This document shows positions 9,286 through 21,422 of a DNA stretch of 64,000 nucleotides, piece by piece. The stretch covers positions 1-64,000 of the forward strand of contig JAFLRR010000010.1 in the NCBI GenBank assembly GCA_022511345.1, read 5' to 3'. Made by a program: the position numbers and the translations under genes. Source of the DNA: Alistipes sp. Its GTDB lineage: Bacteria > Bacteroidota > Bacteroidia > Bacteroidales > Rikenellaceae. The stretch's first letter is position 1. Each line of letters opens with the position of its first letter. The notes under the pieces were generated by a model. That model had not been told where the DNA came from and did no database searches. It saw only the letters and a list, made by a program, of their open reading frames with translations.

Positions 9286-10839
9286 ATGAAGAAAAACTAT
9301 CTGGCCCTTCCGCTGCTGGCCCCCGCGGCTTATGTGCCGTCGGCCTGTGCGCAGGGCGCCGAGACTCATGAGAGGCCCAATGTCGTGATAATCTATGCCG
9401 ACGATTTGGGCTACGGCGACTTGCCGTGCTATGGCGGCAAAAACAGCGACACGCCCAACATAGACCGTTTAGCCAGCCGCGGCGTGAGGTTCACCAATGC
9501 CCATGCCGTGGCTTCGACCAGCACCCCGTCGCGCTACTCGCTGCTCACGGGCGAATATGCATGGCGCCGGCCCGATACGGACATAGCCGCCGGCAATGCG
9601 GCCATGATTATCCGCCCCGGACAGTACACAATGGCCGACATGTTCCACAGCGAGGGATATGCCACCTGCGCCATAGGCAAATGGCACCTCGGTCTGGGCG
9701 ACAAGACCGGCGAGCAGGACTGGAACGCTCCGCTGCCGGCCTCGCTCGGCGATTTGGGCTTCGACTACCACTACATAATGGCTGCCACGGCCGACCGCGT
9801 GCCGTGCGTATTCATCGAACAGGGACGCGTGGCAGACCATGACCCCGAGGCTCCGATAGAGGTCTCGTACCGCGAGAATTTCCCCGGCGAGCCCACCGGC
9901 CGCGACAACCCCGAGCTGCTGTACAACCTCAAGCCCAGCCACGGACACGACATGTCGATAGTAAACGGCATAAGCCGCATAGGCTACATGAAGGGCGGCG
10001 GCCGTGCGCTGTGGAAGGATGAAAACATAGCCGACTCGATTACAATGCACGCCGTGCGCTTCATCGAGCAGCACAAGGACGGGCCCTTCTTCATGTACTT
10101 CGCCACCAATGACGTCCACGTCCCGCGATTCCCCCACGAACGGTTCCGCGGCCGCAGCATCATGGGCCTGCGCGGCGATGCCATACTCTCGTTCGACTGG
10201 TGTGTGGGACAGATTCTCGACGCTTTGGAGCGTTCGGGCATAGCCGACAATACGCTCATCATACTCTCGAGCGATAACGGACCCGTGGTCGACGACGGAT
10301 ACCTCGACCACGCCGAAGAGCTGCTCAACGGCCACAGCCCCACGGGCGAGCTGCGCGGCGGCAAATACAGCGCCTTCGAGGGCGGCACGGCAATACCGCT
10401 CATAGTCTCATGGCCCGCACGCGTGCGCATGGGTGCCGAGTCCGACGTGCTGATGTCGCAAATCGACTGGATGGCATCGCTGGGGGCGCTCATAGGCGCC
10501 ACGTTCCCGCGCGGCTCGGCTCCCGACAGTTTCGACCGCCTAGGCAATCTGCTGGGCGAGGATGCCTCGCACAGACCCTGGATTCTGGGACAGGCGGCTG
10601 ACCATACGCTGTCGCTGCGCACCGCCGAGTGGAAATATATCGAGCCGAGCGACGGCGAGGCTGTCATCAGCTGGGGCCCGAAAATCGAGACGGGCTATCT
10701 CAGCAGCCCGCAGCTCTATGACATGACGCGTCCCGGCGAGCTGCAGAACGTGGCCGCCGCAAATCCCGACATGGTAGCCGGCTTCCAGAGTCTGCTCAAG
10801 CGCATCCGCGAACGCGACTACGAGCAGACCCTCAGGTAG
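9286..10839 (+). CDS. Serine-type sulfatase (alkaline-phosphatase superfamily)
   Basis: 517 residues. An N-terminal signal precedes the sulfatase core: V-V-I-I-Y-A-D-D-L-G-Y-G-D (metal-binding Asp pair) and the modification motif S-T-P-S-R with Ser79 where formylglycine forms, then L-L-T-G. Ser rather than Cys means activation would need the radical-SAM maturase anSME, not encoded here. A-I-G-K-W-H-L-G near residue 125 and S-S-D-N-G-P near 326 complete the active-site set. It is expected to remove sulfate esters from host glycans in the periplasm; the exact substrate cannot be read from sequence. It is a single-gene unit with its own -7 box and a terminator at 10877-10912. Confidence 0.9.
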   Translation: MKKNYLALPLLAPAAYVPSACAQGAETHERPNVVIIYADDLGYGDLPCYGGKNSDTPNIDRLASRGVRFTNAHAVASTSTPSRYSLLTGEYAWRRPDTDIAAGNAAMIIRPGQYTMADMFHSEGYATCAIGKWHLGLGDKTGEQDWNAPLPASLGDLGFDYHYIMAATADRVPCVFIEQGRVADHDPEAPIEVSYRENFPGEPTGRDNPELLYNLKPSHGHDMSIVNGISRIGYMKGGGRALWKDENIADSITMHAVRFIEQHKDGPFFMYFATNDVHVPRFPHERFRGRSIMGLRGDAILSFDWCVGQILDALERSGIADNTLIILSSDNGPVVDDGYLDHAEELLNGHSPTGELRGGKYSAFEGGTAIPLIVSWPARVRMGAESDVLMSQIDWMASLGALIGATFPRGSAPDSFDRLGNLLGEDASHRPWILGQAADHTLSLRTAEWKYIEPSDGEAVISWGPKIETGYLSSPQLYDMTRPGELQNVAAANPDMVAGFQSLLKRIRERDYEQTLR

Positions 10840-10876
10840 GGCAGCCCCAGCGCCACGGAGCGCGCCTGAATAGAAA

Positions 10877-10912
10877 CAAAACAGCCCCGGCACTCTTGCC
10901 GGGGCTGTTTTG
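10877..10912. terminator. Bidirectional terminator between sulfatase and groL
   Basis: A perfect 16-bp stem (CAAAACAGCCCCGGCA with its complement) around a CTCT loop. A-rich and T-rich flanks let it end both the plus-strand sulfatase and the minus-strand groL transcripts. Confidence 0.9.
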
Positions 10913-10931
10913 TTGCATCATGCGCAGCCGA

Positions 10932-12584
<1,653 letters not shown>

Positions 12585-12854
12585 TTAGAACTTTGCGAGT
12601 ATGTCGCTCTGCTTCATGATGAGGTAGTCGGTGCCGTCGATACGGATTTCGGTTCCGGCATACTTGCCGTAGAGTACCGTGTCTCCCTCTGCAACCTCCA
12701 TCTTTATCTCCGAGGTTCCGGGGCCTACGGCCACGACTTTTCCTGCCAGAGGCTTCTCCTTGGCCGTGTCGGGAATGATGAGACCTCCCGCGGTCTTCTC
12801 CTCGGCCGGATTGGGCAGTACCAATACGCGGTCGGACAATGGTTTAACGTTCAT
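12585..12854 (-). CDS. groES: Co-chaperonin GroES
   Basis: From the ATG at 12854 the protein is 89 residues, starting [10 protein letters not shown] and ending [11 protein letters not shown], the classic Cpn10 layout with the mobile loop [11 protein letters not shown] that binds GroEL. A longer reading from 12935 would add 27 non-homologous basic residues and is rejected. First gene of the groES-groEL operon. Confidence 0.97.
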   Translation of the reverse strand: MNVKPLSDRVLVLPNPAEEKTAGGLIIPDTAKEKPLAGKVVAVGPGTSEIKMEVAEGDTVLYGKYAGTEIRIDGTDYLIMKQSDILAKF

Positions 12855-13165
12855 GGTTACGAATTCTTTTAATGTTGTTGTTACTTGTTTTTCCGTTTGC
12901 TTGGCGCCGCGGTTTTTCGCCGTGCGCGTTCGCACTCTTTATGCACAATAGATATGCCAAACGGCTTTTGGCAGAAAAACGCGCCAAAAGATGCGCCGCG
13001 TCTGCCATTTTGTCACGGTGCGCCGGCGCGCCGCAGGGCATCTACGCTCTGCCGGGAGGGCGATTTTGCGGCCGGACGATATTTTTTGCCCGAAAATTTT
13101 GCGGGGCCGAAAAAACATATTACATTTGCATTCCGATTCGCAGCCGCAACGGCGGTGAATCACAC
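12855..13165. other. 311-base intergenic region between groES and tRNA-His
   Basis: Divergent regulatory region. It holds the tRNA-His promoter (13098-13128) and presumably the groES promoter on the minus strand, for which no convincing TAnnTTTG element was found. Short open frames here lack start signals or recognisable protein features, so no gene is called. Confidence 0.6.
13098..13128 (+). promoter_or_regulatory. Promoter of tRNA-His
   Basis: TTTG at 13098-13101, a 19-base spacer, and TACATTTG at 13121-13128: an ideal Bacteroidota housekeeping promoter, about 38 bases before the tRNA. Confidence 0.85.
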
Positions 13166-13240
13166 GGTGGATGTAGCTCAGTTGGTTAGAGTGACGGATT
13201 GTGGTTCCGAAGGTCGAGGGTTCGAATCCCTTCTTCCACC
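13166..13240 (+). tRNA. tRNA-His (anticodon GTG)
   Basis: The sequence folds as a cloverleaf: T8-A9, D arm with GCTC, anticodon loop TTGTGGT giving GTG, and a T arm with TTCGAAT. The extra 5' G (position -1, base 13166) opposite C73 is the hallmark of tRNA-His. The acceptor stem carries one U-U mismatch at positions 6-67. CCA is not encoded. Confidence 0.95.
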
Positions 13241-13421
13241 CCGAGAGCGTTCAGGCTTTGGCCCGGACGCTTTTTTTTGTGCATGCGCTCCTCTCGGCAG
13301 CGGGGTGCCGTGATCTCTGCCGGGCCGCAAGTCTTCTGCGGCCGGCGTTTGCTGTGAGCGTGTTTCGCACCTGATTCTGTGACGGCATGTTTGTTGGATG
13401 CAGGGCCGGAAAACATCCGAT

Positions 13422-13886
13422 ATGAAAAAGACGCTTCTGTTCATCCTTCCCGTCGTGCTGTGCTTCGCCGTCGGCGGGGTGTCGGCCGCAGCCATGGCCG
13501 GCTCGCTGAAGACATGGTATCCATTTCTGGTAAAGCCGGCGCTGACGCCTCCGGGCATGGCTTTTCCAATTGCATGGAGCATAATCTACCTGCTGGCAGG
13601 CCTGTCGGCGGGTCTGGTGCTGACTTCGCACCGCACATCGCGCCGCACGGCCATGACGCTGTGGTTCGCGCAGCTGCTGCTGAATATGATGTGGTCGTTT
13701 TTGTTCTTTGCTTTCCGTCTGCCGTGGGCGGCCTTTGCCGATATAGTGCTGCTTGCGGCTGCGCTGGTGCTGTATATGATTTTCGCGTGGCGGCACAGTC
13801 GGGCCGCCTCGCTGCTCTTTATACCGTATCTCTGCTGGACGCTCTTCGCAACCTATCTGAACGCATACATCGCAGTGTGCAATTAG
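13422..13886 (+). CDS. tspO: TspO/MBR family protein
   Basis: From the ATG at 13422 (M-K-K-T-L-L) the protein is 154 residues with five hydrophobic helices, the fold and length of the tryptophan-rich sensory/translocator protein family. Signature stretches are W-Y-P-F-L-V-K-P-A-L-T-P-P near residue 34, A-W-S-I-I-Y near 50 and N-M-M-W-S-F-L-F-F near 87. Family members bind porphyrins and related ligands in the membrane; the role here is not known. It stands alone after tRNA-His and ends in a hairpin shared with the convergent yjbR-like gene. An upstream start at 13398 would add eight residues without support. Confidence 0.9.
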   Translation: MKKTLLFILPVVLCFAVGGVSAAAMAGSLKTWYPFLVKPALTPPGMAFPIAWSIIYLLAGLSAGLVLTSHRTSRRTAMTLWFAQLLLNMMWSFLFFAFRLPWAAFADIVLLAAALVLYMIFAWRHSRAASLLFIPYLCWTLFATYLNAYIAVCN

Positions 13887-13915
13887 GAATTAGCGAATAC
13901 TAATTTACAAAAAAA

Positions 13916-13935
13916 GGCCCGCCGGATGGCGGGCC
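13916..13935. terminator. Bidirectional terminator between tspO and the yjbR-like gene
   Basis: GGCCCGCC / GGCGGGCC stem with a GGAT loop, preceded by an A tract that acts as a T tract on the minus strand. It separates the two convergent genes. Confidence 0.75.
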
Positions 13936-13944
13936 GTTGCTGTT

Positions 13945-14295
13945 TCAGGGCTTCGCTTTGTATTTCTCCCGAACCGTGTCGTATGATTGACGGACGAAAC
14001 CGTATATTGCCTCGTCGGGAATATCGCCGTCGAACTTCAGACTGATCCAGTATCGCAGACTCTGATTTACTGGATTGCCGACCGACTCGTATCTGCTCCT
14101 AATCTCTGTTATGCCTTCGGGAGTGGAGCGGACATTGACCCAGCCGAAATCGTCGATGTCTATAAATGCGAACATGTGTCCGCGGACATAGAAAGCCAGA
14201 ATGGAGTCGTAGCGTTTCGAAAACTTGCCGAACGGCATCTTCTCCGTGACATCCTCATGCGAGAGGCAGTATTCTCTGAATTGAACCAAATCCAT
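13945..14295 (-). CDS. MmcQ/YjbR family protein
   Basis: 116 residues, the usual length. It has the CyaY-like fold signature of the family: a start with Q-F-R-E-Y-C-L-S-H, E-K-M-P-F-G near residue 20, F-A-F-I-D-I-D near 44 and a late S-L-R-Y-W-I-S-L segment. Members bind DNA in vitro, but the physiological role is unclear. It begins 8 bases after hutI stops on the same strand, so it is likely the last gene of the hut transcript, although nothing in the sequence ties it to histidine catabolism. Confidence 0.85.
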   Translation of the reverse strand: MDLVQFREYCLSHEDVTEKMPFGKFSKRYDSILAFYVRGHMFAFIDIDDFGWVNVRSTPEGITEIRSRYESVGNPVNQSLRYWISLKFDGDIPDEAIYGFVRQSYDTVREKYKAKP

Positions 14296-14302
14296 ATCCT
14301 TG

Positions 14303-15541
14303 TCAATACTCTTTGCCGCGCAGGAACACGCGGTCGATTATCGGCGACGTATAGGCATAGGGGAGAAACTCGACTGATGGTATAGGCTTGGTGATGAAGA
14401 AGTTCGCCACTTTGCCCACGGCTATCGAGCCTAACATGTCGGATATGCCCATGGCATAGGCACCGTTCAGTGTGGCGGCATTTACGGCCTCGGCCGGGGC
14501 CATCTTCATGCGTATGCAGCCCAGCGAGACGACGAATTTCATATTGCCCGAGGGTGTCGAGCCGGGATTGTAGTCCGACGCCAGCGCCACGCCCAATCCG
14601 GCGTCAATCATGGCGCGTGCCGGCGGGAATGGCATGCCGAGGAAGAATGCCGCACCGGGCAGCAGCGTCGGCATGGTGTCGCTGTTGCGCAGTATCTCGA
14701 TTTCGGCCTCTCCGGCGCGTTCGAGGTGGTCGACCGACAGAGCGTTGTGCTCCACGCCCACGCGCGTGCCGCCCGAGGCGGCCAGCTCGTCGGCGTGAAT
14801 CTTGGGCCGCAGACCGTATTTGGCACCGGCCTCGAGGATGCGTGCCGTTTCGTCGACCGTAAAAAATCCTTTGTCGCAGAATACGTCCACGAAGTCGGCC
14901 AGAGCTTCGGCCGCCACGGCCGGAATCATCTCGCGGCAAACCAAATCGACATATTCGGATTGCCGGCCGATGTATTGGCGTGCCACGGCATGCGCCCCGA
15001 GGAACGTCGCCCGCACCTCGACGGGGGCCGTTTCGCGGATTCGGCGCACCACGCGCAGCATCTTCAGCTCGTCGGCGGTCGAGAGTCCGTAGCCCGACTT
15101 TATCTCTATGGCGCCGGTGCCCATGCGGATGACCTCTCTCACCCGCTCCATGGCCTGACGGTAGAGTTCATCCTCCGTGGTGTCGTGCAGCCTGTCGGCC
15201 GAGTTGAGGATGCCGCCGCCGCGGCGTGCTATCTCCTCGTAGCTCAAGCCGTTGATTTTGTCGACGAACTCCTGCTCGCGGCTGCCGGCATAGACTATGT
15301 GGGTGTGCGAGTCGCAGAACGACGGAAAAACCATCCCGCCTTTCGCATCGACCTCCGTATCGGCCCGCAATTCGGCCGGCAGCTCCTCCATGCGTCCGAA
15401 TGCCGCTATGCGGCCATCCTCGGCCAGCAGCCAGGCGTCGGCGATGGTGTCGAGGCGGTTCATTTCGGCGCCGCATACCCGTTCGCGGCGTTCGCGGTCA
15501 ACCCCGACCAATTTGGATATATTGGTGATTAACAATTTCAT
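14303..15541 (-). CDS. hutI: Imidazolonepropionase
   Basis: 412 residues of the amidohydrolase superfamily. It hydrolyses 4-imidazolone-5-propionate to N-formimino-L-glutamate, step three of histidine breakdown. Metal ligands are visible in D-S-H-T-H (His79, His81) following the P-S-F-C lead. E-I-K-S-G-Y-G-L near residue 147, K-I-H-A-D-E near 243 and A-L-A-S-D-Y-N-P-G-S near 316 are family signatures. It is separated from hutH by 151 bases containing a palindromic repeat, so expression relative to hutH could differ. Confidence 0.96.
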   Translation of the reverse strand: MKLLITNISKLVGVDRERRERVCGAEMNRLDTIADAWLLAEDGRIAAFGRMEELPAELRADTEVDAKGGMVFPSFCDSHTHIVYAGSREQEFVDKINGLSYEEIARRGGGILNSADRLHDTTEDELYRQAMERVREVIRMGTGAIEIKSGYGLSTADELKMLRVVRRIRETAPVEVRATFLGAHAVARQYIGRQSEYVDLVCREMIPAVAAEALADFVDVFCDKGFFTVDETARILEAGAKYGLRPKIHADELAASGGTRVGVEHNALSVDHLERAGEAEIEILRNSDTMPTLLPGAAFFLGMPFPPARAMIDAGLGVALASDYNPGSTPSGNMKFVVSLGCIRMKMAPAEAVNAATLNGAYAMGISDMLGSIAVGKVANFFITKPIPSVEFLPYAYTSPIIDRVFLRGKEY

Positions 15542-15578
15542 AATTTGTCATTTTCCGGTCGGCTGCATTCCCCTGAAG

Positions 15579-15603
15579 CCCCTCCCTTTGTCAAAGGGAG
15601 GGG
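15579..15603. repeat. Perfect 11-bp palindrome inside the hut operon
   Basis: CCCCTCCCTTT-GTC-AAAGGGAGGGG lies in the 151-base hutH-hutI gap. There is no T tract directly after it on the minus strand, so it looks more like a dispersed intergenic palindrome or an mRNA-processing hairpin than a true terminator. It was not found elsewhere in the window by eye. Confidence 0.7.
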
Positions 15604-15692
15604 GAGGGACTGTCAATATAAATATAAGAAGAATTTATATTCAGCAACTTTCATCGACGAAAATCGGCTGACGCAATTGATACGTTCAAAAT

Positions 15693-17177
15693 TTATAATT
15701 GTCTTCTTATAAATTCTACCGACTCGGCTATGTGGGGATACATCACGGTGTCGTCGTCGATGAAAGGCACGCACTTGCGGTAGCGTGCGAATATCTCCTC
15801 TATTGTCTGCGACGAACGCTTCGGGCGGCGGAACTCGAGCGCCTGTGCGGCATTCATGAGCTCGATGGCCAGCACGCGCTCGGTGTTGCGCACCACTTCG
15901 GCCAACTTGGTGGCGGCGTTGGAACCCATGCTCACGTGGTCCTCCTGGCCCTGCGACGAGGGTATGGAGTCGACCGACGCCGGCATGCAGAGTCCCTTGG
16001 TGCGGCTTACGATGGAGGCGGCGGTGTACTGCGGAATCATGAAGCCGCTGTTCAGACCCGGCTTGGCCACCAGGAAGCTCGGCAGGCCCCGCTTGCCCGA
16101 TATGAGCTGATAGGTTCTGCGCTCGGATATGTTGCCCAGCTCGGCCAGAGCTATGGCCAGGAAATCCATAGCCAGCGCTATGGGCTGACCGTGGAAGTTG
16201 CCGGCCGAGATTATCTCGTCCTGGTCGGGGAATACGGTCGGATTGTCGGTGACGGCGTTTATTTCGGCCGTCAACACGCTCTCCACATAATCAATCGTGT
16301 CTTTGGTGGCGCCGTGCACCTGCGGGATGCAGCGGAACGAGTAGGGGTCCTGCACATGCTCCTTGTGTCCGGCGGCCAGCTCGCTGCCCGAGAGCAGCTC
16401 GCGGAAACGCGCTGCGGTCTGAATCTGTCCGTTGTGCGGACGAATGGCGTGGACTATGTGCTCGAACGGCTCCAACCGCCCGTCGAAAGCCTCCAGCGAC
16501 ATCGCTCCGATGCGGTCGGCCCACTCGCTCAGACGGTGTGCGGCGATGAGTGCCCACACTCCGTGCGCGCTCATGAACTGCGTGCCGTTCAGCAGCGCCA
16601 GACCCTCCTTCGACTGCAGCTCCACAGGCTCCCAGCCGAATTCGGCCAGCACCTCGGCTGCGGGTCGCACCGAGCCTTTGTACTGCACTTCGCCCAGTCC
16701 TATAAGCGGCAGACTCAGATGTGCCAGCGGCGCAAGGTCGCCCGAGGCTCCGAGCGAGCCCTGCTGGTAGACGACGGGCAGTATGTCGTTGTTATAGAAG
16801 TCGATAAGGCGTTCGACCGTCAGCAGCTGCACGCCCGAATGGCCGTATGACAGCGACTGAATCTTCAGCAGCAGAATCAGCCGCACCACCTCGTCCGACA
16901 CCCGTTCGCCCGTTCCGCAGGCGTGCGAGCAGACCAGATTCTTCTGCAGCTGCGACAGCCTGTCGCGTTCGACCGATATGTTGCACAGCGACCCGAAACC
17001 GGTGGTGATGCCGTATATGGGGCGGCTGTTGTTCTCCATCTTGGAGTCCAGATATTCGCGGCAGCGGATGATTCTTTGGCGGGCATCGTCGCTCAGAGCG
17101 AGGCGGCATCCCGATTCGATGATTTCGCGCACGCGGCCTATCGTCAGGTGTTCGGCGCTGATATGATGAATTTCCAT
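15693..17177 (-). CDS. hutH: Histidine ammonia-lyase
   Basis: 494 residues from the ATG at 17177; a TTG at 17186 would add three residues. It removes ammonia from histidine to give urocanate, step one of the pathway. The Ala144-Ser145-Gly146 triad in G-S-L-G-A-S-G-D-L-A-P cyclises to the MIO electrophile. Y-G-I-T-T-G-F-G near residue 55 supplies the catalytic tyrosine, and Q-D-P-Y-S-F-R-C and S-S-Q-G-Q-E-D-H-V-S-M further on are diagnostic of HAL. It follows hutU by 15 bases in the hut operon. Confidence 0.97.
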   Translation of the reverse strand: MEIHHISAEHLTIGRVREIIESGCRLALSDDARQRIIRCREYLDSKMENNSRPIYGITTGFGSLCNISVERDRLSQLQKNLVCSHACGTGERVSDEVVRLILLLKIQSLSYGHSGVQLLTVERLIDFYNNDILPVVYQQGSLGASGDLAPLAHLSLPLIGLGEVQYKGSVRPAAEVLAEFGWEPVELQSKEGLALLNGTQFMSAHGVWALIAAHRLSEWADRIGAMSLEAFDGRLEPFEHIVHAIRPHNGQIQTAARFRELLSGSELAAGHKEHVQDPYSFRCIPQVHGATKDTIDYVESVLTAEINAVTDNPTVFPDQDEIISAGNFHGQPIALAMDFLAIALAELGNISERRTYQLISGKRGLPSFLVAKPGLNSGFMIPQYTAASIVSRTKGLCMPASVDSIPSSQGQEDHVSMGSNAATKLAEVVRNTERVLAIELMNAAQALEFRRPKRSSQTIEEIFARYRKCVPFIDDDTVMYPHIAESVEFIRRQL

Positions 17178-17192
17178 AATCTGCAATCTTTT

Positions 17193-19211
<2,019 letters not shown>

Positions 19212-19313
19212 AATATACATTGTTTTGTGGGTCGCTGCCTGCGGAGCACGCCTTGTGGCGGGCCTCCGCGTGCGGAGACTGCGGCCCGCGCGGCTCACAT
19301 GAACCGCTGTTCT

Positions 19314-21017
19314 CTATTTAATCTTCTCTTCAACAATGGCCAGCACCTCCGCCTCGGCCTTCTGCGCTGCGGCGGCAATAGCCTCGGCCTCGGCCACTAA
19401 AGCGTCGGCCACGGTGCGGTCTTTCAACCCGGCAGCGTTGATTTTTACGTTGAGCATGGCTCCCATCACCGCGCTGCGCGCCGCAAGCGCACCCACGCCG
19501 GCGTCGGAGACCGAATTGGGGTTGCCGTCCGAGGCCATGGCGCGAACTATCTCGAAGACCTTGGCCGATGCCTTCATCGTGCGCAGGGGCACCTGCGTGG
19601 CGTAGAGCGTAGCCTGCTGCAGCGCGGCGCTGCGTGCGGCCTTCTCCTCGTCGGTTGTCTTGGGCATCGAGAATACGGCCATTATGCGGTTGAAGGCCTC
19701 GGTATCCTCGTCGACCAGATGCAGCAGCTCCTGCATCAGAGCCTGACCCTTCTCAGCCCAGTCGGAGAACTCCTCCCAGCGCTCGTCCCAGCCCGCCTTG
19801 TGCGACGAGAGATTGGCCACCATCGTGCCCAGGGCGGCACCCAGCGCACCCATGTATGCCGATATCGAGCCTCCGCCCGGTGCGGGCGATTCGCTGGCCG
19901 TCTCCTCGGCGAAGTCGCCGCATGTCATCGACACCAGACGGCCTGCGGGGCGGCCGCTGTCGCCCATCAGATATTCGATTACCTTCTCCTCGGGCTTGAA
20001 CTCGCGCAGGTCGCTCAGGCCCAGCGACTTTATGGCTATGCGTATGATTTCGCGCTCGGCGATTCCCGTCGAGCGGTGCTGCTTGCGCAGGAAGTGGCGT
20101 CCGGCCTCGATAAGTGCGCGCTTGGGCACCAGACCGACTATCTCCGTTCCCGTGACCCTCACGCCGCGTTCGTTGGCTGCGCGGCACACCTCGTCGAATG
20201 CCGTGTGCAGCGGAGTGACGGCGATGTCCGTCAGATTCATCGACACCTGCGCTATGCCGTATTCGTCGATGTACCAGCCGATGGCCTTGCAGGCCTTGAG
20301 CGTGCCGGGCTTCATGACGGGATTGCCCTCGGCATCGCGCACGATTTTGCCCGTTATGGGGTTACCTTCGCGCACGGGCCGGCCCTTCTCACGCACGTCG
20401 AATGCTATGGCATTGGCGCGTCGGGTCGAGGTGGTGTTGAGGTTGAAGTTTACGGCTATCAGGAAGTCGCGCGCTCCGACCACCGTTGCGCCGGTGCGCG
20501 CTATGCGCTCGTCCATGGGACGTGCTCCGAAGTCGGGGGCGCGGTGCGGGTCTACGAGCTTCTCGGCCAGCGCCTCATACTCGCCCGCACGGCATACAGC
20601 CAGATTCTTGCGTTCGGGACGGAATGCCGCCGCCTCGTAGCAGTAGGTTGGTATCTCCAGCTCGTCGGCTATGCGCTTGGCAAGTCCGCGGGCCAGCTCG
20701 GCGCACTCCTCGAGCGTTATGCCCGATATGGGTATGAGCGGCAGCACGTCGGTTGCTCCGGTTCTGGGATGCGCGCCCTTGTGGCGGCGCATGTCGATGT
20801 TCTCGCCGGCGCACTTCACCGCGCGGAATGCCGCCTCGACGACCGCTTCGGGCTCGCCCACGAATGTTATGACCGTGCGGTTGGTAGCCTCTCCGGGGTC
20901 GGTGTCGAGCAGTTTCACGTCGCCCTGCGACTCAATAGCACTGGCTATCTTTGCGATAACCTCCATGTCGCGGCCCTCGCTGAAGTTGGGCACGCACTCT
21001 ATGATACGTTTTTCCAT
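19314..21017 (-). CDS. ftcD: Bifunctional glutamate formimidoyltransferase / formimidoyl-tetrahydrofolate cyclodeaminase
   Basis: 567 residues in two domains. Residues 1 to about 330 are formiminotransferase (C-V-P-N-F-S-E-G-R-D at the start, H-K-G-A-H-P-R-T-G-A-T-D near 79), moving the formimino group from formiminoglutamate to tetrahydrofolate. Residues from about 362 are the helical cyclodeaminase, marked by E-S-P-A-P-G-G-G-S, which releases ammonia and forms 5,10-methenyl-THF. The fusion, as in animals, explains why no hutG or separate fchA is present. First gene of the hut operon, with a -7 box upstream and a 102-base gap to hutU. Confidence 0.96.
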   Translation of the reverse strand: MEKRIIECVPNFSEGRDMEVIAKIASAIESQGDVKLLDTDPGEATNRTVITFVGEPEAVVEAAFRAVKCAGENIDMRRHKGAHPRTGATDVLPLIPISGITLEECAELARGLAKRIADELEIPTYCYEAAAFRPERKNLAVCRAGEYEALAEKLVDPHRAPDFGARPMDERIARTGATVVGARDFLIAVNFNLNTTSTRRANAIAFDVREKGRPVREGNPITGKIVRDAEGNPVMKPGTLKACKAIGWYIDEYGIAQVSMNLTDIAVTPLHTAFDEVCRAANERGVRVTGTEIVGLVPKRALIEAGRHFLRKQHRSTGIAEREIIRIAIKSLGLSDLREFKPEEKVIEYLMGDSGRPAGRLVSMTCGDFAEETASESPAPGGGSISAYMGALGAALGTMVANLSSHKAGWDERWEEFSDWAEKGQALMQELLHLVDEDTEAFNRIMAVFSMPKTTDEEKAARSAALQQATLYATQVPLRTMKASAKVFEIVRAMASDGNPNSVSDAGVGALAARSAVMGAMLNVKINAAGLKDRTVADALVAEAEAIAAAAQKAEAEVLAIVEEKIK

Positions 21018-21045
21018 AATTCTGAACTGATGCTTTTCCGTTGCC

Positions 21046-21053
21046 CAAATATA
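21046..21053 (-). promoter_or_regulatory. Probable -7 box (TATATTTG on minus strand) of the hut operon
   Basis: CAAATATA on the plus strand reads as TATATTTG on the minus strand, 28 bases before the ftcD ATG. No clear TTTG -33 element lies at the normal distance, which may mean activator dependence, as expected for a catabolic operon. Confidence 0.55.
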
Positions 21054-21130
21054 ACTCTTTTTCCCCGAATTCCGGCCTGCTGCCGCCTAAAAAAACTCCT
21101 GCCCGCATAACCTTTTTGTGCCGCCGCCAT

Positions 21131-21161
21131 TTTGTTGAACCGATAAAAATGGTTATCTTTA
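21131..21161 (+). promoter_or_regulatory. Promoter of the DUF4492-cydAB operon
   Basis: TTTG at 21131-21134, 19-base spacer, TATCTTTA at 21154-21161 (one mismatch to TAnnTTTG), 15 bases before the first ATG. It is divergent from the hut promoter. Confidence 0.7.
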
Positions 21162-21176
21162 ACCGGATTTTGAATC

Positions 21177-21422
21177 ATGACCTCAACCGACAACATCCTT
21201 TGGCGCATCGTGCGCTTCTATGCCGACGGCTTCCGTTCGATGACCGTAGGCCGAACGCTGTGGGCCATAATCCTCATCAAGCTGGTCATTATGTTCGCCG
21301 TGCTGAAGCTCTTCTTCCGCGACCCCTATGCCGGCCGCAGCGACGAGGAGCGTGCCGATGCCGTCATCGAGAGCCTCTCGGCTCCCGCTTCGCCTGACAA
21401 CTTAACCGAAACCGGAATATGA
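21177..21422 (+). CDS. DUF4492 small membrane protein, cytochrome bd-associated
   Basis: 81 residues with one hydrophobic helix (about residues 24-46, W-A-I-I-L-I-K-L-V-I-M-F) preceded by an amphipathic R-F-Y-A-D-G-F-R segment and followed by an acidic, soluble tail. DUF4492 genes sit directly before cydA in many Bacteroidota. Here the stop overlaps the cydA start (ATGA at 21419), so the two are translationally coupled. By analogy with CydX/CydH, it may be an accessory subunit of the oxidase; that is inference. Confidence 0.85.
   Translation: MTSTDNILWRIVRFYADGFRSMTVGRTLWAIILIKLVIMFAVLKLFFRDPYAGRSDEERADAVIESLSAPASPDNLTETGI

Noticed and set aside
12958..12961. CAAA as the -33 element of the groES promoter
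   Set aside because: No TAnnTTTG box lies at the required spacing on the minus strand, so no promoter is called.
13178..13796. Minus-strand open frames across tRNA-His and tspO
   Set aside because: They overlap a tRNA and a clear membrane-protein gene, with Arg/Gln-rich shadow sequence.
15579..15603. CRISPR-like repeat or terminator in the hut operon
   Set aside because: Only one copy is visible and there is no T tract after the stem; it is a palindrome, not an array.
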